DNA of 64,000 bases from Mycobacterium asiaticum (GCF_001673315.1 NZ_LZLQ01000071.1:1-64000); one strand, 5' to 3'. Numbered from the stretch's first letter, positions 1 to 9,875 are shown. The notes: a model not told the origin generated them from the letters alone. Program-made: numbers and translations.

Positions 1-1472
1 CCGCCGCCACCGCCGCCGCCGCGGCCGGCCGCAGTGTTCGTACCGGCCGCGCCGGCGCCGCCGGTGCCACCAGTACCTCCGGTGGTGCTGCCGGTCGACC
101 CGACAACGTTGCTCGCACCGGCACCACCGGCGCCGCCGGTGCCGCCACCGCCGAACGCGCCGCCGTCGACGCCGATGCCACCGGTGCCCCCAGTGCCTCC
201 GGTGCCACCGGCCTGCGACTGCCCGAGGCCGCCGAAGCTGGGGTTGGCCAAGATGCCTTCGCCGTGGCCGCCTTGGCCCCCGGCTCCACCGGTACCCCCG
301 TTCCCGCCAGCACCGGTCCCGCCATTGGCACCATCGACGCCTAACCAACCAGATCCCCCGCCGGCCCCGCCGGCACCGGCGGCTCCGCCGATGCCTCCGG
401 TGCCACCGTCACCGCCGGTACCGGCAACCAGGTTGGGCCCGCCGGAGAAGCCGGCCCCGCCAGCACCACCAGTGCCTCCGGTGCCGCCATGCCCGCCAAG
501 TCCGCCGGCACCACCATCACCGACAAACATCCCGCCCACACCACCGGCTCCGCCGACCCCACCGGTACCGCCGGCATACGCGTTACCGCCGGTGTCACCA
601 TTGAGGCTGCCCAGCGTGCCGTTGTTTCCCTGAGAACCCGGCGCGCCCTGACCGCCCATACCTCCCGCGCCGCCGTCTCCCGCGTTGCCGGAGTACCAGG
701 CCCGGCCGCCCATACCGCCGGCACCCCCGGTGCCACCCATACCGTTGTTCACGCCGGCCACGCCGAGGGTGCCAGTGCCGCCAGCGCCGCCCATGCCGCC
801 GTTGCCCATCAGCCAACCGCCAGCCCCGCCAGCGCCGCCGGCACCGCCGGCGAATCCCATGCCGCCGGCCCCACCGTTGCCGATGAACCCGGCGCTTCCG
901 CCGCTTCCGCCGGCCACGTTCGTACCGGCGACGGGGCTATAGCCCGTGCCACCGTCACCGAGTAACAAACCGCCCGCGCCACCGGTTGGGTTAGCCGCTG
1001 TTCCCGCGGCACCGTTGCCGATCAAGCCACGTCCGATCAGCATTTCAGTCGGCGCATTGATGAACGGGTCGAACAACTGGCCGAACGGACTGTTGATCCA
1101 GGCTTGGCCGGCCGTGTGGATCGGGCCGTAGACAAAACTCTGGAACGCGCTTCCGAGGGGTGAACCGACTGCCGCCAGGGGCGATGCGGCGGCAGCATCA
1201 GCCGCCGCGTACATGAACGCACCCGAGTTCAACGTCTGCACAAACTGGTTGTGGAACAGCGCCACCTGTGAGCTCAGGGCCTGATACTCCTGGCCGAAAT
1301 TGCCGAACAAGGCAGAAATCGCCGCGGACACCTCGTCCTGCGCCGCCGCCGCCAGCTGCGTCGTGGAAGCCGCCGCCGCCGAATTCGCCGAACTGACCAC
1401 CGAGCCGATCCCAGTCAAGTCTGCAGCTGCGGCGGCAAAAGCCTCAGGGACTGCGATCACGTAAGAGGACAT
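1..1472 (-). CDS. PE_PGRS family protein (3' end outside the window)
   Basis: The reading frame starts at ATG 1472 and stays open to the window edge, so the C-terminus is missing; 490 codons are visible. Residues 1 to about 100 form a PE domain ([12 protein letters not shown], then an Ala-rich helical pair with [11 protein letters not shown]-type sequence). A linker of about 50 residues (containing [22 protein letters not shown]) follows, then GGAGG/GGTGG triplet repeats of the PGRS type fill the rest. A GGAG Shine-Dalgarno at 1479-1482 lies 6 nt from the start. PE_PGRS proteins are exported by ESX-5 and act at the cell surface or in the host; nothing here shows a specific role. The opposite strand looks open in several frames because of the GC-rich repeats, but those frames are shadows. 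No PE partner gene or esx pair lies next to it. Confidence 0.93.
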   Translation of the reverse strand, partial: MSSYVIAVPEAFAAAAADLTGIGSVVSSANSAAAASTTQLAAAAQDEVSAAISALFGNFGQEYQALSSQVALFHNQFVQTLNSGAFMYAAADAAAASPLAAVGSPLGSAFQSFVYGPIHTAGQAWINSPFGQLFDPFINAPTEMLIGRGLIGNGAAGTAANPTGGAGGLLLGDGGTGYSPVAGTNVAGGSGGSAGFIGNGGAGGMGFAGGAGGAGGAGGWLMGNGGMGGAGGTGTLGVAGVNNGMGGTGGAGGMGGRAWYSGNAGDGGAGGMGGQGAPGSQGNNGTLGSLNGDTGGNAYAGGTGGVGGAGGVGGMFVGDGGAGGLGGHGGTGGTGGAGGAGFSGGPNLVAGTGGDGGTGGIGGAAGAGGAGGGSGWLGVDGANGGTGAGGNGGTGGAGGQGGHGEGILANPSFGGLGQSQAGGTGGTGGTGGIGVDGGAFGGGGTGGAGGAGASNVVGSTGSTTGGTGGTGGAGAAGTNTAAGRGGGGGG

Positions 1473-2132
1473 CTATGTCTCCAAATAGCTAGCGGGGAGG
1501 CCCCAAACTCGCGGCGGCCTTCGAATCGTTTCGAAGAGTACGCGCGCTATCGCGATTTGCAGAATGTTTTCCGCCAACTTTTTTGGAGTAATTTTCTTTG
1601 CTGGAAATATTAACTTAAAGGTATATGGAGTTACATATGCGCATCAAGATGTCAGTTAATATTGCCGTAAATGGCGGCGTACATATAGTTAAAGGTAATT
1701 AGCATTTAAGCTATTGGTTGTTATCCCGGCTTGGCCTCCCGTACAGGCAACTAGCTGCGCTCTTTCCCCGCGGTACAGGACGGGCGTCAGGGTATTGACA
1801 GGGGTCGGATCGTCGATTACGAAGCGTAGAAGTTCGCGTACGCCAGCGCCGGAGATAAATTCGCTCTTTTACACCAATTGCACGACTTGCACGCCGCACA
1901 GGTGTGAACAGAAACTTAGCGGAGCCATTCAGTTTGATGGCGTGCAAAGCACTGGATACGACTATCTAGAGAAGTGTGTCGGAGTTGCCGGATTATGCCA
2001 CTGATCGACAGGTCTGATTATGCGACCGTGCATCGATGGCGGGTAGTGCGGGCACCTGGGTGCCGGATGCTGACGCGTTCGGGGATTCCTGACGACGTGC
2101 GCGGGATCCGCGTTGGTGACGCGGTTAACCAA
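1473..2132. other. 660-bp intergenic stretch, AT-rich leader of the PE_PGRS gene
   Basis: No convincing gene. The part at 1550-1710 is clearly AT-rich against its surroundings and probably holds the PE_PGRS promoter and a long leader. A perfect inverted repeat (CTTCGAA, 4-nt loop, TTCGAAG) sits at 1519-1536. On the plus strand TTGACA at about 1796 followed 17 nt later by TACGAA is a weak promoter-like pair with no gene after it. Short open frames on both strands resemble nothing I recognise. Confidence 0.5.
1519..1536. repeat. Inverted repeat in the PE_PGRS leader
   Basis: Perfect 7-bp arms CTTCGAA and TTCGAAG separated by TCGT, 47 to 64 bp upstream of the PE_PGRS start. It could be an operator or an RNA hairpin in the 5' leader; the sequence does not decide between them. 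Confidence 0.5.
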
Positions 2133-2588
2133 CTAACCCAGTTCAGCGTAGGTGCGCAAAATGGCCGCGGCGACGAGCGCCTGCAGACTCGTCCCCTCAT
2201 CCGCCGCCACTCGCTTCAGCGCGCGATGCATAGGCCGCGGCAAATCGAGCGATGTCCGCACCCCGCCACTGATGCCCCGGTGGGACATCGACGCGCGAGC
2301 CAGCGCAGCAGGGTCCTGCAGTCCTGCGTCGATAGCGTTGCGAATCAGTTCGCCCATGGTGGTGTCCAGGTCCAAGGCGCGCCTTTTGAGACCTGTGCGC
2401 ACCGCAGGATGAAAGTGCAACGTGGTGCGCATTGTTTCGTACATCACCGGCGACGGCGAGGACGTCTCACGTGCGGCGTCGTCGTAGCCTTGGAAGGCAC
2501 TCGCGGCTCGCGCGGTCGCCGCGGCTCCGGTCGGCCGGCGAATCACCGCGTCGCGCACCACCTCGGCGATTGAAAGCTTCTCAGTCAT
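2133..2588 (-). CDS. Tandem ribbon-helix-helix DNA-binding protein, ParA partner
   Basis: A 151-residue protein starting at ATG 2588, which overlaps the parA-like stop codon as ATGA, so the pair is translationally coupled. An N-terminal tail (1-50) rich in Ala, Thr and Ser resembles the flexible ATPase-stimulating tails of plasmid ParG/omega-type partners. Two ribbon-helix-helix units follow: residues 54-90 (RTTLHFHP strand, then helices with LKRRA and TMGELIRNAIDAG) and residues 111-148 (RTSLDLPRPM strand, then LKRVAADEGTSLQALVAAA). Most RHH proteins have one such unit and dimerise; two in one chain is the TraY-like arrangement. The expected role is to bind a centromere-like site and autoregulate the operon. 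A longer start nine codons upstream is possible but would overlap parA more. Confidence 0.75.
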   Translation of the reverse strand: MTEKLSIAEVVRDAVIRRPTGAAATARAASAFQGYDDAARETSSPSPVMYETMRTTLHFHPAVRTGLKRRALDLDTTMGELIRNAIDAGLQDPAALARASMSHRGISGGVRTSLDLPRPMHRALKRVAADEGTSLQALVAAAILRTYAELG

Positions 2589-3193
2589 GCCTGCGCCGCC
2601 TCGCCCTCGACCCACAACTCCGCCATTAACTCGTCGAACACGGCTTCAAACTCTGCCAAATGACGCGGTATGGCGCGGCCGAACGCTCGCTCGATTGCAA
2701 TCCGATGAGGCACGCTGTTGCGCAGCACCGGGGCTTTCGCCTCATTCAAGGCGCGCGGCATCGCGGTTGCTTCAGGCTTACGCGTATCCACCAGCGTGAG
2801 CAGGATAGTCGTGGGACGGTGCTGGGTGATGTCCAGCGTCGGCCAAAGCCGGTCGATGTCCGCTGGGCGCGGCCCGGTCGGAATGATGACGAGATCGGCT
2901 GCGTCGATCGCGGCATCGATCGCCGCCGCCACCCCAGGCGGGCTATCTATCAGCACTAGCTCATCCGGTTCGCAGGACAGCGCCCGCACCTCGGCCGCCG
3001 TCCCGGGGCTCACATCGAACGGCAACGGCGTCCCCAGATGCGCAGCCCGATCGGCCCACGACGATGCTGAGCCCTGCGGATCGGCATCAATGACGCGCAC
3101 TGCAACCCCGCGCCGCACCGCGGTGGCGGCCAAGAACATCGCGGTCGTCGTCTTTCCGACGCCGCCCTTGGTGTGCACCAGCGACCAGATCAC
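2585..3193 (-). CDS. ParA/Soj-family (MinD/CobQ fold) ATPase
   Basis: A 202-residue protein from GTG 3193, chosen because GGAGAG lies just upstream and the deviant Walker A motif starts within ten residues, as is usual for short ParA proteins. KGGVGKTT (K9 to T16) is the ParA-type Walker A with the signature lysine, DADPQGSA (about 38-45) is the A' region and LVLIDSPPG the Walker B. There is no N-terminal helix-turn-helix, so it is a type Ib ParA, of the kind that usually pairs with an RHH partner such as the downstream gene. Family members move DNA or protein cargo by ATP-driven patterning on the nucleoid. Without a replication gene nearby it could be a plasmid-derived relic or a chromosomal positioning system. 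Confidence 0.85.
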   Translation of the reverse strand: MIWSLVHTKGGVGKTTTAMFLAATAVRRGVAVRVIDADPQGSASSWADRAAHLGTPLPFDVSPGTAAEVRALSCEPDELVLIDSPPGVAAAIDAAIDAADLVIIPTGPRPADIDRLWPTLDITQHRPTTILLTLVDTRKPEATAMPRALNEAKAPVLRNSVPHRIAIERAFGRAIPRHLAEFEAVFDELMAELWVEGEAAQA

Positions 3194-3303
3194 TGCTCTC
3201 CGACGAACCGTGAGGAACCCGCAACATAGCTTTTCATCCAAACAGTGGTGGGCAGTGCCGACGTCCGTCTCAGCGCCGCCAAATCAACATCAACACGGCA
3301 CTC

Positions 3304-3318
3304 AGGATCGACGATCCT
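3304..3318. promoter_or_regulatory. Palindrome upstream of parA-like gene (candidate parS/operator)
   Basis: AGGATCG-A-CGATCCT, perfect 7-bp arms around one base. It lies 111 bp upstream of the parA-like start codon. As the first gene encodes ParA and the second an RHH protein, it is a candidate centromere or autoregulatory operator. That role is inferred from position only. Confidence 0.35.
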
Positions 3319-3345
3319 TGCAGGCCTCTTCCCCGCAAGCGTCCG

Positions 3346-3368
3346 CACGAAGGACCCGACCCTTCGTG
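3346..3368. promoter_or_regulatory. Second palindrome upstream of parA-like gene
   Basis: CACGAAGG and CCTTCGTG, perfect 8-bp arms with a 7-nt loop (ACCCGAC), 153 bp upstream of the parA-like start. It could be a second partition/operator site or a terminator-type hairpin; there is no U-tract on either side. Confidence 0.35.
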
Positions 3369-3593
3369 TCAGACTCAGAACTCTCCCGAAACCTGACGCT
3401 ACTGAATTCTGTGTGAATTTTGAATGCGTTTTAACTTACTCGGTTGGAAAAAGTCCAGGTCTGCTTCAAATCGGAAATCGTCGGACAATAAACGAAGTCT
3501 CGCCGAGTGTGTCACTCAGGGATGCGTGGACCGACTGACCTGCGGCGGTACATACGCCCCTCGAGGGAACCCGTCGTTGTCACACCCCTCCCC

Positions 3594-3599
3594 TACAGT
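3594..3599 (+). promoter_or_regulatory. -10 box TACAGT, predicted leaderless start
   Basis: TACAGT lies 7 nt before GTG 3607, so transcription should begin at or next to the start codon. No Shine-Dalgarno is present. This spacing was used to choose the start of the nuclease-helicase gene. Confidence 0.5.
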
Positions 3600-3606
3600 T
3601 GCTGCT

Positions 3607-6600
3607 GTGTTCGTCACCGGCGGCAGCATCGTCTACAGCGCATCGGATCTCGCGGCCGCCGCGCGCTGCGAGTATGCGCTGTTGCGGAATTTCGACGCCA
3701 AGCTGGGCTGGGGGCCGGCCGTGTCGGTTGAAGACGAAATGCTTGCTCGCACAGCAGCTCTCGGTGACGATCATGAACACCGCCGGCTCGATCGGCTGCG
3801 CGAGGAGTTCGGCGGCGCCGTCGTTGTCATCGGCCGGCCCGCCTACACCCACGCCGGGCTGACGGCCGCCGCGGCGGCCACCCAGCGGGCCATCACCCAG
3901 GGTGCCCCGGCTGTGTACCAGGCGGCGATGTTCGACGGGCGTTTCGTGGGTTTCGCCGACTTTCTGATCCGTGACGGTGACCGGTATCGGGTCACCGACA
4001 CGAAGCTGGCCCGCTCCGCGAAGGTCACCGCGCTGTTGCAACTGGCGGCCTACGGTGACGCACTGGCCGCCGCGGGCGTGCCGATCGCCCCTGAGGCGGA
4101 GCTGGAACTCGGCGACGGGACGGTAGTCCGCTACCGGTTGGATGAGCTGGTCCCGGTGTACCGTTCCCAGCGCGCACAGCTGCAACGACTGCTCGACGGG
4201 CACCACGCCGCGGGACGGCCGGTGCGGTGGGACGACGAAGCGGTGCAGGCATGTTTTCGTTGCCCGTTGTGCATTGAGCAGGTGCGCGCGGCCGACGACC
4301 TTCTGCTGATCGCCGGAATGCGAATCACCCAGCGCGAGAAGCTGATCGAGGCGGGCGTCAGTACGGTGCGCGAACTCGCCGAGCACAACGGCGCGGTGGA
4401 AACCATGTCCGCCAATGCCTTCGCCAAGCTCACGGCACAGGCCAAACTGCAGTTGCGCCAGCGTGAGACCGGCAAACCCCAATATGAGGTCGTCGACCCC
4501 CAACCCCTGGCGCTCTTGCCGGAGGCCAACCCCGGCGACTTGTTCTTCGACTTCGAAGGTGACCCGTTGTGGACGGCCGACGGCCAGGACTGGGGACTGG
4601 AATATCTCTTTGGCGTCCTGGAAGCCGGCCCGGCCGGAACTTTCCGTCCGCTGTGGGCGCACAGCCGGATCGACGAACGCCAAGCGCTCACGCAATTCTT
4701 GGCGATGGTCGCCAAACGTCGTCGGCGTTATCCGGGGATGCACATCTACCACTACGCGCCCTACGAGAAGACCGCGTTGCTGCGATTGGCCGGGCGTTAC
4801 GGCGTCGGCGAGGACGAGGTGGACGACCTGTTGCGCAACGGTGTGCTGGTGGACCTCTATCCGTTGGTGCGCAAGAGCATTCGGGTGGGTGCAGAATCCT
4901 TCAGTCTCAAGGCGCTGGAGCCGCTGTACATGGGCGACCAACTGCGCGACGGTGACGTCACCACCGCCACCGATTCGATCACCTCCTACGCGCGGTACTG
5001 CGAGCTGTTGGCCGAGGGCCGTACCGACGAAGCGGCCGCGACACTGAAAGAAATCGCGGAATACAACCACTACGACTGTCTGTCCACCCGCAAACTACGC
5101 GACTGGCTGGTGCTTCGCGCCATCGAATCGGCTGTCCCACCGCTGGGCGCGCAGCCGGTTCCCAAACAAGATGCCATCAAAGATCACGACCAGCTCGCGT
5201 CCACGTTGCGACGTTTCACCGGCGACGCCGCTATCGATGACCGCACTGCCGAACAAATCGCGGTAACCCTGGTGGCCGCAGCCCGGGGTTACCACCAACG
5301 CGAGGACAAACCGTTCTGGTGGGCGCACTTCGACCGGTTGAACTATCCCGTGGACGAATGGTCGGACAACACCGATGTCTTCGTCGGCGAGGCGTCGGTC
5401 GTTGTCGACTGGCATACGCCCCCGCGGGCACGCAAGCCGCAGCGGAGGGTGCGGCTGGTCGGCGAACTGGCGCGCGGTGATCTCAACAGAGACATGTTCG
5501 CGCTCTACGAACCCCCGGTCCCCTCCTTCATGGCCGACGACCCCGAGCGCCGCGCGGCTGCGCACGCAGAGGTGATCGAGGTGGACGACCCGAGTTCACC
5601 CAGCGAAGTCGTCATCATCGAACGAGCAGGCAAAGACGGCAACACTTTTCAGCAATTGCCATTTGCGCTCACACCAGGGGCGCCGGTACCGACGAAGCCA
5701 CTGCGTGAATCGATCGAGTCGACGGCGCAGGCCGTGGCCGCGGCGTTGCCCAAATTGCCCGGCACCGCCCTCATCGACCTGCTGCTACGACGGCCACCAC
5801 GCACACGCAACCACGTCCCGCTGCCGCGTAGCGCCGACCCGATCGCGGACATCACCGCGGCGACACTGGGCCTGGACTCGTCCTACCTCGCGGTGCACGG
5901 GCCGCCCGGCACCGGCAAGACGCACACCGCCGCTCGGGTAATCCGGCAACTGGTGACGACTCATTCCTGGCGCGTCGGTGTGGTCGCACAGTCGCATGCG
6001 GTGGTGGAAAACGTGTTGGGCTGTGTGATCGAAGCGGGTCTGGACCCGGCCGTCGTCGCCAAGAAAGGCAGCGATCACAGCGCTGCCAGCTGGCAGCGGA
6101 TCGACCACAAGGCTTATCCGGCCTTCATCGTCGACCATGCGGGTTGTGTGATCGGTGGCACCGCATGGGATTTCGCGAACGCCACCCGCGTGCCGCCGGG
6201 CAGTCTGGATCTACTGGTCATCGATGAAGCGGGCCAATTCTGTCTGGCTAACACCATCGCGGTGGCCCCCGCCGCCCGCAACCTGTTGCTGCTGGGCGAC
6301 CCGCAGCAGTTGCCCCAGGTCAGTCAGGGCAGCCACCCCGAACCGGTGGACGTCTCGGCACTGGAATGGCTGGTCGACGGCCAGCGCACCCTGCCCGACG
6401 AGCGGGGCTATTTCCTGGACCGCTCTTACCGGATGCATCCCGACGTGTGCTCGGCGGTGTCGGCGCTGTCTTACGAGGGCAGACTTCGCCCCCATCTGGC
6501 CCAAACCTCGGCCCGTCGTCTCGCCGGTTACCAACCCGGTGTGCAGGTGCTTGCGGTTCGCCACCACGGCAATTCGGTCGAGAGCCCCGAGGAAGCGCAA

Positions 6601-7014
6601 GCCATAGTGGCCGAGATTGCGCGGATACTGGACCTGCCGTGGACCGACGAGAGCGGCACCCGCCCACTGGCCACTTCTGACGTCATGGTGCTCGCGCCCT
6701 ACAACGCGCAGGTGAAGCGGATACGCGACGAACTGTCGTCGGCCAGGCTCGACGGGGTCCGAGTCGGCACCGTCGACAAATTCCAGGGCGGTCAAGCGCC
6801 GGTCGTGTTCGTCTCCATGACAGCCTCGTCGATCGAGGACATTCCGCGCGGAATCTCGTTCCTGCTCAACCGGAATCGACTGAACGTGGCCATCAGCAGG
6901 GCGCAGTATGCCGCGGTGATCGTGCGATCGGACTTACTGACCCAGTACCTGCCCGCTACCCCGGCGGGTTTGATCGACCTGGGAGCGTTCCTGGCATTGA
7001 CCGGCGACGGCTGA
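3607..7014 (+). CDS. RecB-like nuclease / SF1 helicase fusion (Rv1251c-type)
   Basis: A 1135-residue protein from GTG 3607; the frame is open further upstream but the leaderless -10 and the family length support this start. Residues 1-230 are a RecB/Cas4-type nuclease: GFAD (D118) and VTDTK (D131, K133) form the PD-(D/E)XK core, and C21 with C216, C219 and C222 match the four-cysteine iron-sulfur pattern of AddB/Cas4 nucleases. Residues about 310-515 resemble the RNase-H-like YprB/TM0106 module (FFDFEGDP around D315, later YNHYDCLSTRKL). The C-terminal part is an SF1 helicase with Walker A GPPGTGKT at 765 and VIDEAG at 873, then GxVDKFQGGQ and NRLNVAISRAQ motifs. It probably processes DNA ends or unusual nucleic acids; the substrate is unknown. 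It stands alone, convergent with the MFS gene. Confidence 0.9.
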   Translation: MFVTGGSIVYSASDLAAAARCEYALLRNFDAKLGWGPAVSVEDEMLARTAALGDDHEHRRLDRLREEFGGAVVVIGRPAYTHAGLTAAAAATQRAITQGAPAVYQAAMFDGRFVGFADFLIRDGDRYRVTDTKLARSAKVTALLQLAAYGDALAAAGVPIAPEAELELGDGTVVRYRLDELVPVYRSQRAQLQRLLDGHHAAGRPVRWDDEAVQACFRCPLCIEQVRAADDLLLIAGMRITQREKLIEAGVSTVRELAEHNGAVETMSANAFAKLTAQAKLQLRQRETGKPQYEVVDPQPLALLPEANPGDLFFDFEGDPLWTADGQDWGLEYLFGVLEAGPAGTFRPLWAHSRIDERQALTQFLAMVAKRRRRYPGMHIYHYAPYEKTALLRLAGRYGVGEDEVDDLLRNGVLVDLYPLVRKSIRVGAESFSLKALEPLYMGDQLRDGDVTTATDSITSYARYCELLAEGRTDEAAATLKEIAEYNHYDCLSTRKLRDWLVLRAIESAVPPLGAQPVPKQDAIKDHDQLASTLRRFTGDAAIDDRTAEQIAVTLVAAARGYHQREDKPFWWAHFDRLNYPVDEWSDNTDVFVGEASVVVDWHTPPRARKPQRRVRLVGELARGDLNRDMFALYEPPVPSFMADDPERRAAAHAEVIEVDDPSSPSEVVIIERAGKDGNTFQQLPFALTPGAPVPTKPLRESIESTAQAVAAALPKLPGTALIDLLLRRPPRTRNHVPLPRSADPIADITAATLGLDSSYLAVHGPPGTGKTHTAARVIRQLVTTHSWRVGVVAQSHAVVENVLGCVIEAGLDPAVVAKKGSDHSAASWQRIDHKAYPAFIVDHAGCVIGGTAWDFANATRVPPGSLDLLVIDEAGQFCLANTIAVAPAARNLLLLGDPQQLPQVSQGSHPEPVDVSALEWLVDGQRTLPDERGYFLDRSYRMHPDVCSAVSALSYEGRLRPHLAQTSARRLAGYQPGVQVLAVRHHGNSVESPEEAQAIVAEIARILDLPWTDESGTRPLATSDVMVLAPYNAQVKRIRDELSSARLDGVRVGTVDKFQGGQAPVVFVSMTASSIEDIPRGISFLLNRNRLNVAISRAQYAAVIVRSDLLTQYLPATPAGLIDLGAFLALTGDG

Positions 7015-7025
7015 CTCGCGCGGGA

Positions 7026-8888
7026 TCAGCCGGACCAGTGCCAGCCGTCCGTCTCGTCGGGGTCCGGGCGCCGCGAATACTCGACGGCCGAGCGATAGCG
7101 TTGCCCGTCCCGCAGCGGGTTGCCGTTGTGGGCCAGCCCGTTCGAGTCGGGCAGACGGGTTTGACCGGTCGGTGCGCGGGAGGGGCCCTGGCCGGTCGGC
7201 GCGCGGGTAGCGCCTGGGCGGTTCGGCGCGGGAGCGGGGCCCTGGCCGGTCGGCGCATGGGTTGCCATGCGTGCGTACGGGACCCGAGTCACCACTGCTT
7301 CGCCGCCGGCCTCGTCGGCGCCCGCCGGCGCGAAGGCCGGGTCGCGCTCGAGGATGTATTCGACGTATTCGTCGTCGTCGTAACCGCTGTCCGGGTCTTC
7401 GGCGAGCGCGTAACCCCCCAGGGTGCCGGTCGATCGCATCGCTCCGATGAGAAACAGCGCGGCGATAATCCCGAACAGAGCGATGAAAGCCGGCAGCAGC
7501 ATCGACTGTGCCATCGCGGCGGAGAACGGCTCGCGTACGAACTCCGGCAGTTGCAAACCGGCGTCGTCGTCGGCCGGCAACGCGGCACCGGCCGGCACCT
7601 CGGCACTGATGCACGACGTCATGAACGCGGCCATGCCCGCACTGCCGAGCACCGCGCCGAGTTGCCGAGTCGCGTTGTAGACCCCCGAACCCGCGCCGGC
7701 CTGTTCCGGTGGCAGGTTGCGGGTCGCGGTGGCAGCCAGCGGCGACCAGACGAAGGCCATGCCCATACCCAAGGCGATGAACGGCAGCACCAGCCGCCAG
7801 ATCGGGGTGCCGGGCTCCAGTTCGATCGACAGCCAGGTCATCGAGATGGCGAGTGCCGAGAACCCGAAGCCCAGCACCGGCACCGGATGGGCGTTGTCGA
7901 TGATCAGGCCGACGACCGGCGCGAGCAGACCGCTGCTGATCGCGACCGGCGCCAACAGCAGCGCGGACCGGGTCGGCGACAACCCGCACACCGATTGGGC
8001 GTAGAACGTCAGCGGCAGCATCATCGCCGTCGACGCAAACGACACGATGCCGACCCCGACGTTGCACAAGCTGAAGTCCCGGTCCCGGAACATGTTGAGC
8101 GGGACCAGTGGCGCCCGACGGTTTATCGCCTGCCAGTAGACAAACACCGACATGAACCCGACACCGGCAACCAACACCGCCCAGATCCAGGGAGCCCAAT
8201 CGGCTGACTGCCCTTCCTGTAGGCCGAAGACGAGCAGGAACATGCCCGCCCCGGACAACGCGACGCCAATCGGGTCGAACCCCTGCGCGCGCACGGGCAG
8301 GTCGGGGACCAGCCAGATCGCCAAGGCCAAGGCGATGACGCCGACCGGCACGTTGACGAAGAAGATCCACTGCCAACCCAGGCTGTCCACCAATAACCCG
8401 CCGGCCAGCGGCCCGACCAAGCTGGCCACTCCCGCTGTGGCGCCCCACATGCTCATTGCCGAACCGCGGCGTTGCGCGGGAAATATGCGGGTGATCGTCG
8501 ACAGTGTCTGCGGCGTGAGCGCCCCGGCACCGACACCCTGCACCACCCGGGCCGCGATCAGCATGGTCGCGCTGCCGGACAGACCGCACCACATCGACGC
8601 GACGGTGAAGATCACCAAGCCGATCAGATAGAGGTTCTTGGGCCCGAACCGGTCGCCGAGTCGCCCCGCGACCAGCAACACCACCGCGTACCCCAACAGA
8701 TAGGCGCTGGTTACCCAGACCACGGTGCTGTAATCGATGCGCAGCGCGGTCATGATGGTCGGATTCGCGACGGCGACGATGGTCGAGTCGAGCATGATCA
8801 TGAAGAAGCCGAGCATCATCGCCCAGAGCGCCGGCCACGGCTTCCCCGCGAGTCCGTCCCCGGCCACGCGACTGGTCACCGTGCTCAT
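7026..8888 (-). CDS. MFS drug exporter, DHA2/EmrB-QacA family (Rv1250-type)
   Basis: About 620 residues from ATG 8888 ([10 protein letters not shown]); an ATG 6 codons upstream and one 19 codons upstream are alternatives, with no strong ribosome site for any. Fourteen hydrophobic segments can be traced. [16 protein letters not shown] near the start matches the D1/motif typical of 14-TM drug/H+ antiporters, GRLGDRFG is the cytoplasmic MFS loop motif and [12 protein letters not shown] is motif C of exporters. The last ~130 residues are a cytoplasmic tail, first acidic ([18 protein letters not shown]), then Pro/Arg-rich with an APTGQGP-type repeat. The proton-driven drug export role is inferred from the family; no substrate can be assigned. 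It faces away from the downstream helicase gene and is divergent from the small membrane protein at 9025. Confidence 0.88.
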   Translation of the reverse strand: MSTVTSRVAGDGLAGKPWPALWAMMLGFFMIMLDSTIVAVANPTIMTALRIDYSTVVWVTSAYLLGYAVVLLVAGRLGDRFGPKNLYLIGLVIFTVASMWCGLSGSATMLIAARVVQGVGAGALTPQTLSTITRIFPAQRRGSAMSMWGATAGVASLVGPLAGGLLVDSLGWQWIFFVNVPVGVIALALAIWLVPDLPVRAQGFDPIGVALSGAGMFLLVFGLQEGQSADWAPWIWAVLVAGVGFMSVFVYWQAINRRAPLVPLNMFRDRDFSLCNVGVGIVSFASTAMMLPLTFYAQSVCGLSPTRSALLLAPVAISSGLLAPVVGLIIDNAHPVPVLGFGFSALAISMTWLSIELEPGTPIWRLVLPFIALGMGMAFVWSPLAATATRNLPPEQAGAGSGVYNATRQLGAVLGSAGMAAFMTSCISAEVPAGAALPADDDAGLQLPEFVREPFSAAMAQSMLLPAFIALFGIIAALFLIGAMRSTGTLGGYALAEDPDSGYDDDEYVEYILERDPAFAPAGADEAGGEAVVTRVPYARMATHAPTGQGPAPAPNRPGATRAPTGQGPSRAPTGQTRLPDSNGLAHNGNPLRDGQRYRSAVEYSRRPDPDETDGWHWSG

Positions 8889-9024
8889 GTATCGCACCGC
8901 CCGCATTATTCCCGGTGCGTGACCCGGCCCGCTCGTCGGCTGCATCAGTCAAGGTCTGCTGTCCCGGCACGTATCGTGCTGGACGCGCGTTAGCCTGGGA
9001 GCAAGCCATTTTAAGAGAGGCACC

Positions 9025-9777
9025 ATGAGCGCTCGACGCAACCAGTCGGTACCGGATTCCCCCGAGACCGGCAACGGCAAGCCCAAGCGGTCCACCCGGG
9101 CTTTGGCACAGATCATCGAACGCAGTTCACGCATTCAGGGCCCGGCAGCCGAGGCCTATGTGTCCCGGTTGCGTCGCGCGCACCCAGCGGCCAGTCCGGC
9201 CGAGATCGTCGGCAAGCTGGAGAAGCGCTTCCTGCACGTCGTGACGGTGAGCGGCGCGGCGGTGGGCGGCACTGCGACGTTGCCCGGTATCGGCACGGTG
9301 GCGGCCCTGTCCGCCGCGGCCGGCGAAACCGCGGTGTTCCTGGAAGCCACCGCCCTGTTCGTGCTGGCTTTGGCGTCGGTGTACGGGGTCCCGCTGGACC
9401 ACCGGGAGCGGCGTCGCGCGCTGATCCTGGCGGTGTTGGTCGGCGACAACAGCAAAGCGGCGGTGGCCGAACTCATCGGCGGCGGGCGCACCAGCGGTGG
9501 CTGGGTGTCGGAGAGTATGGCCTCGTTGCCGCTTCCGGCGGTATCGAAGTTGAACACCCGGATGTTCAAGTACTTCGTGAAGCGATTCGCGCTCAAGCGC
9601 GGTGCGCTGATGTTCGGCAAGCTGATGCCGGCCGGCATCGGAGCGGTCATCGGTGCCATCGGCAACCGGATGGTCGGTAAGCGGCTGGTGCGCAATGCCC
9701 AGTCCGCGTTCGGCCCGGCGCCGGCACGCTGGCCGGTGACCCTGCATCTGCTGCCCGGCGTGCAGGATGCCAGCTAG
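9025..9777 (+). CDS. Conserved membrane protein (Rv1249c-type)
   Basis: A 250-residue protein with a strong AGAGAGG ribosome site 5 nt before ATG 9025. After a charged, Lys/Arg-rich N-terminus (1-70) there are Gly/Ala-rich hydrophobic segments at about 78-100 and 104-122, and a Gly/Ile-rich stretch near residues 195-222 (LMPAGIGAVIGAIGNRMVGKR) that looks like a glycine-zipper membrane segment. I know of no assigned biochemical function. Its position directly before kgd and divergent from the MFS exporter is the same as in M. tuberculosis. It has its own promoter region (TAGCCT at about 8992). Confidence 0.8.
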   Translation: MSARRNQSVPDSPETGNGKPKRSTRALAQIIERSSRIQGPAAEAYVSRLRRAHPAASPAEIVGKLEKRFLHVVTVSGAAVGGTATLPGIGTVAALSAAAGETAVFLEATALFVLALASVYGVPLDHRERRRALILAVLVGDNSKAAVAELIGGGRTSGGWVSESMASLPLPAVSKLNTRMFKYFVKRFALKRGALMFGKLMPAGIGAVIGAIGNRMVGKRLVRNAQSAFGPAPARWPVTLHLLPGVQDAS

Positions 9778-9875
9778 AACGCATCAGGTTGGTCTTGCTG
9801 GCGAACTACATTCAAAGCGCTAGCCTTTATGGGTCCGAGCTGACGGTGTGAGGCGCGCCGCGATTCGGCGCTTAG

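Larger units (their letters stand above)
3194..3606. other. Intergenic region between parA-like gene and nuclease-helicase gene
   Basis: 413 bp with no gene I can support. It contains two perfect palindromes (3304-3318 and 3346-3368) within 175 bp of the parA-like start, a locally AT-rich patch at 3410-3490, and the promoter of the plus-strand helicase gene at its right end. Confidence 0.6.

Noticed and set aside
34-633. Proline-rich open frame opposite the PE_PGRS gene
   Set aside because: It is the complement of the glycine-rich PGRS repeats (PPxPP from GGxGG) and has no ribosome site.
1711-2004. Small open frames on both strands in the PE_PGRS-RHH gap
   Set aside because: No ribosome site, conserved motif or codon pattern that would separate them from chance.
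3580-5070. Long antisense frame opposite the nuclease-helicase gene
   Set aside because: No recognisable domain, and the plus-strand gene explains the openness of this frame.
6934-9009. Long second frame (about 690 codons) in the MFS gene region
   Set aside because: Arg/Gly-rich translation without family similarity; it is a shadow of the high-GC third codon position in the real MFS gene.
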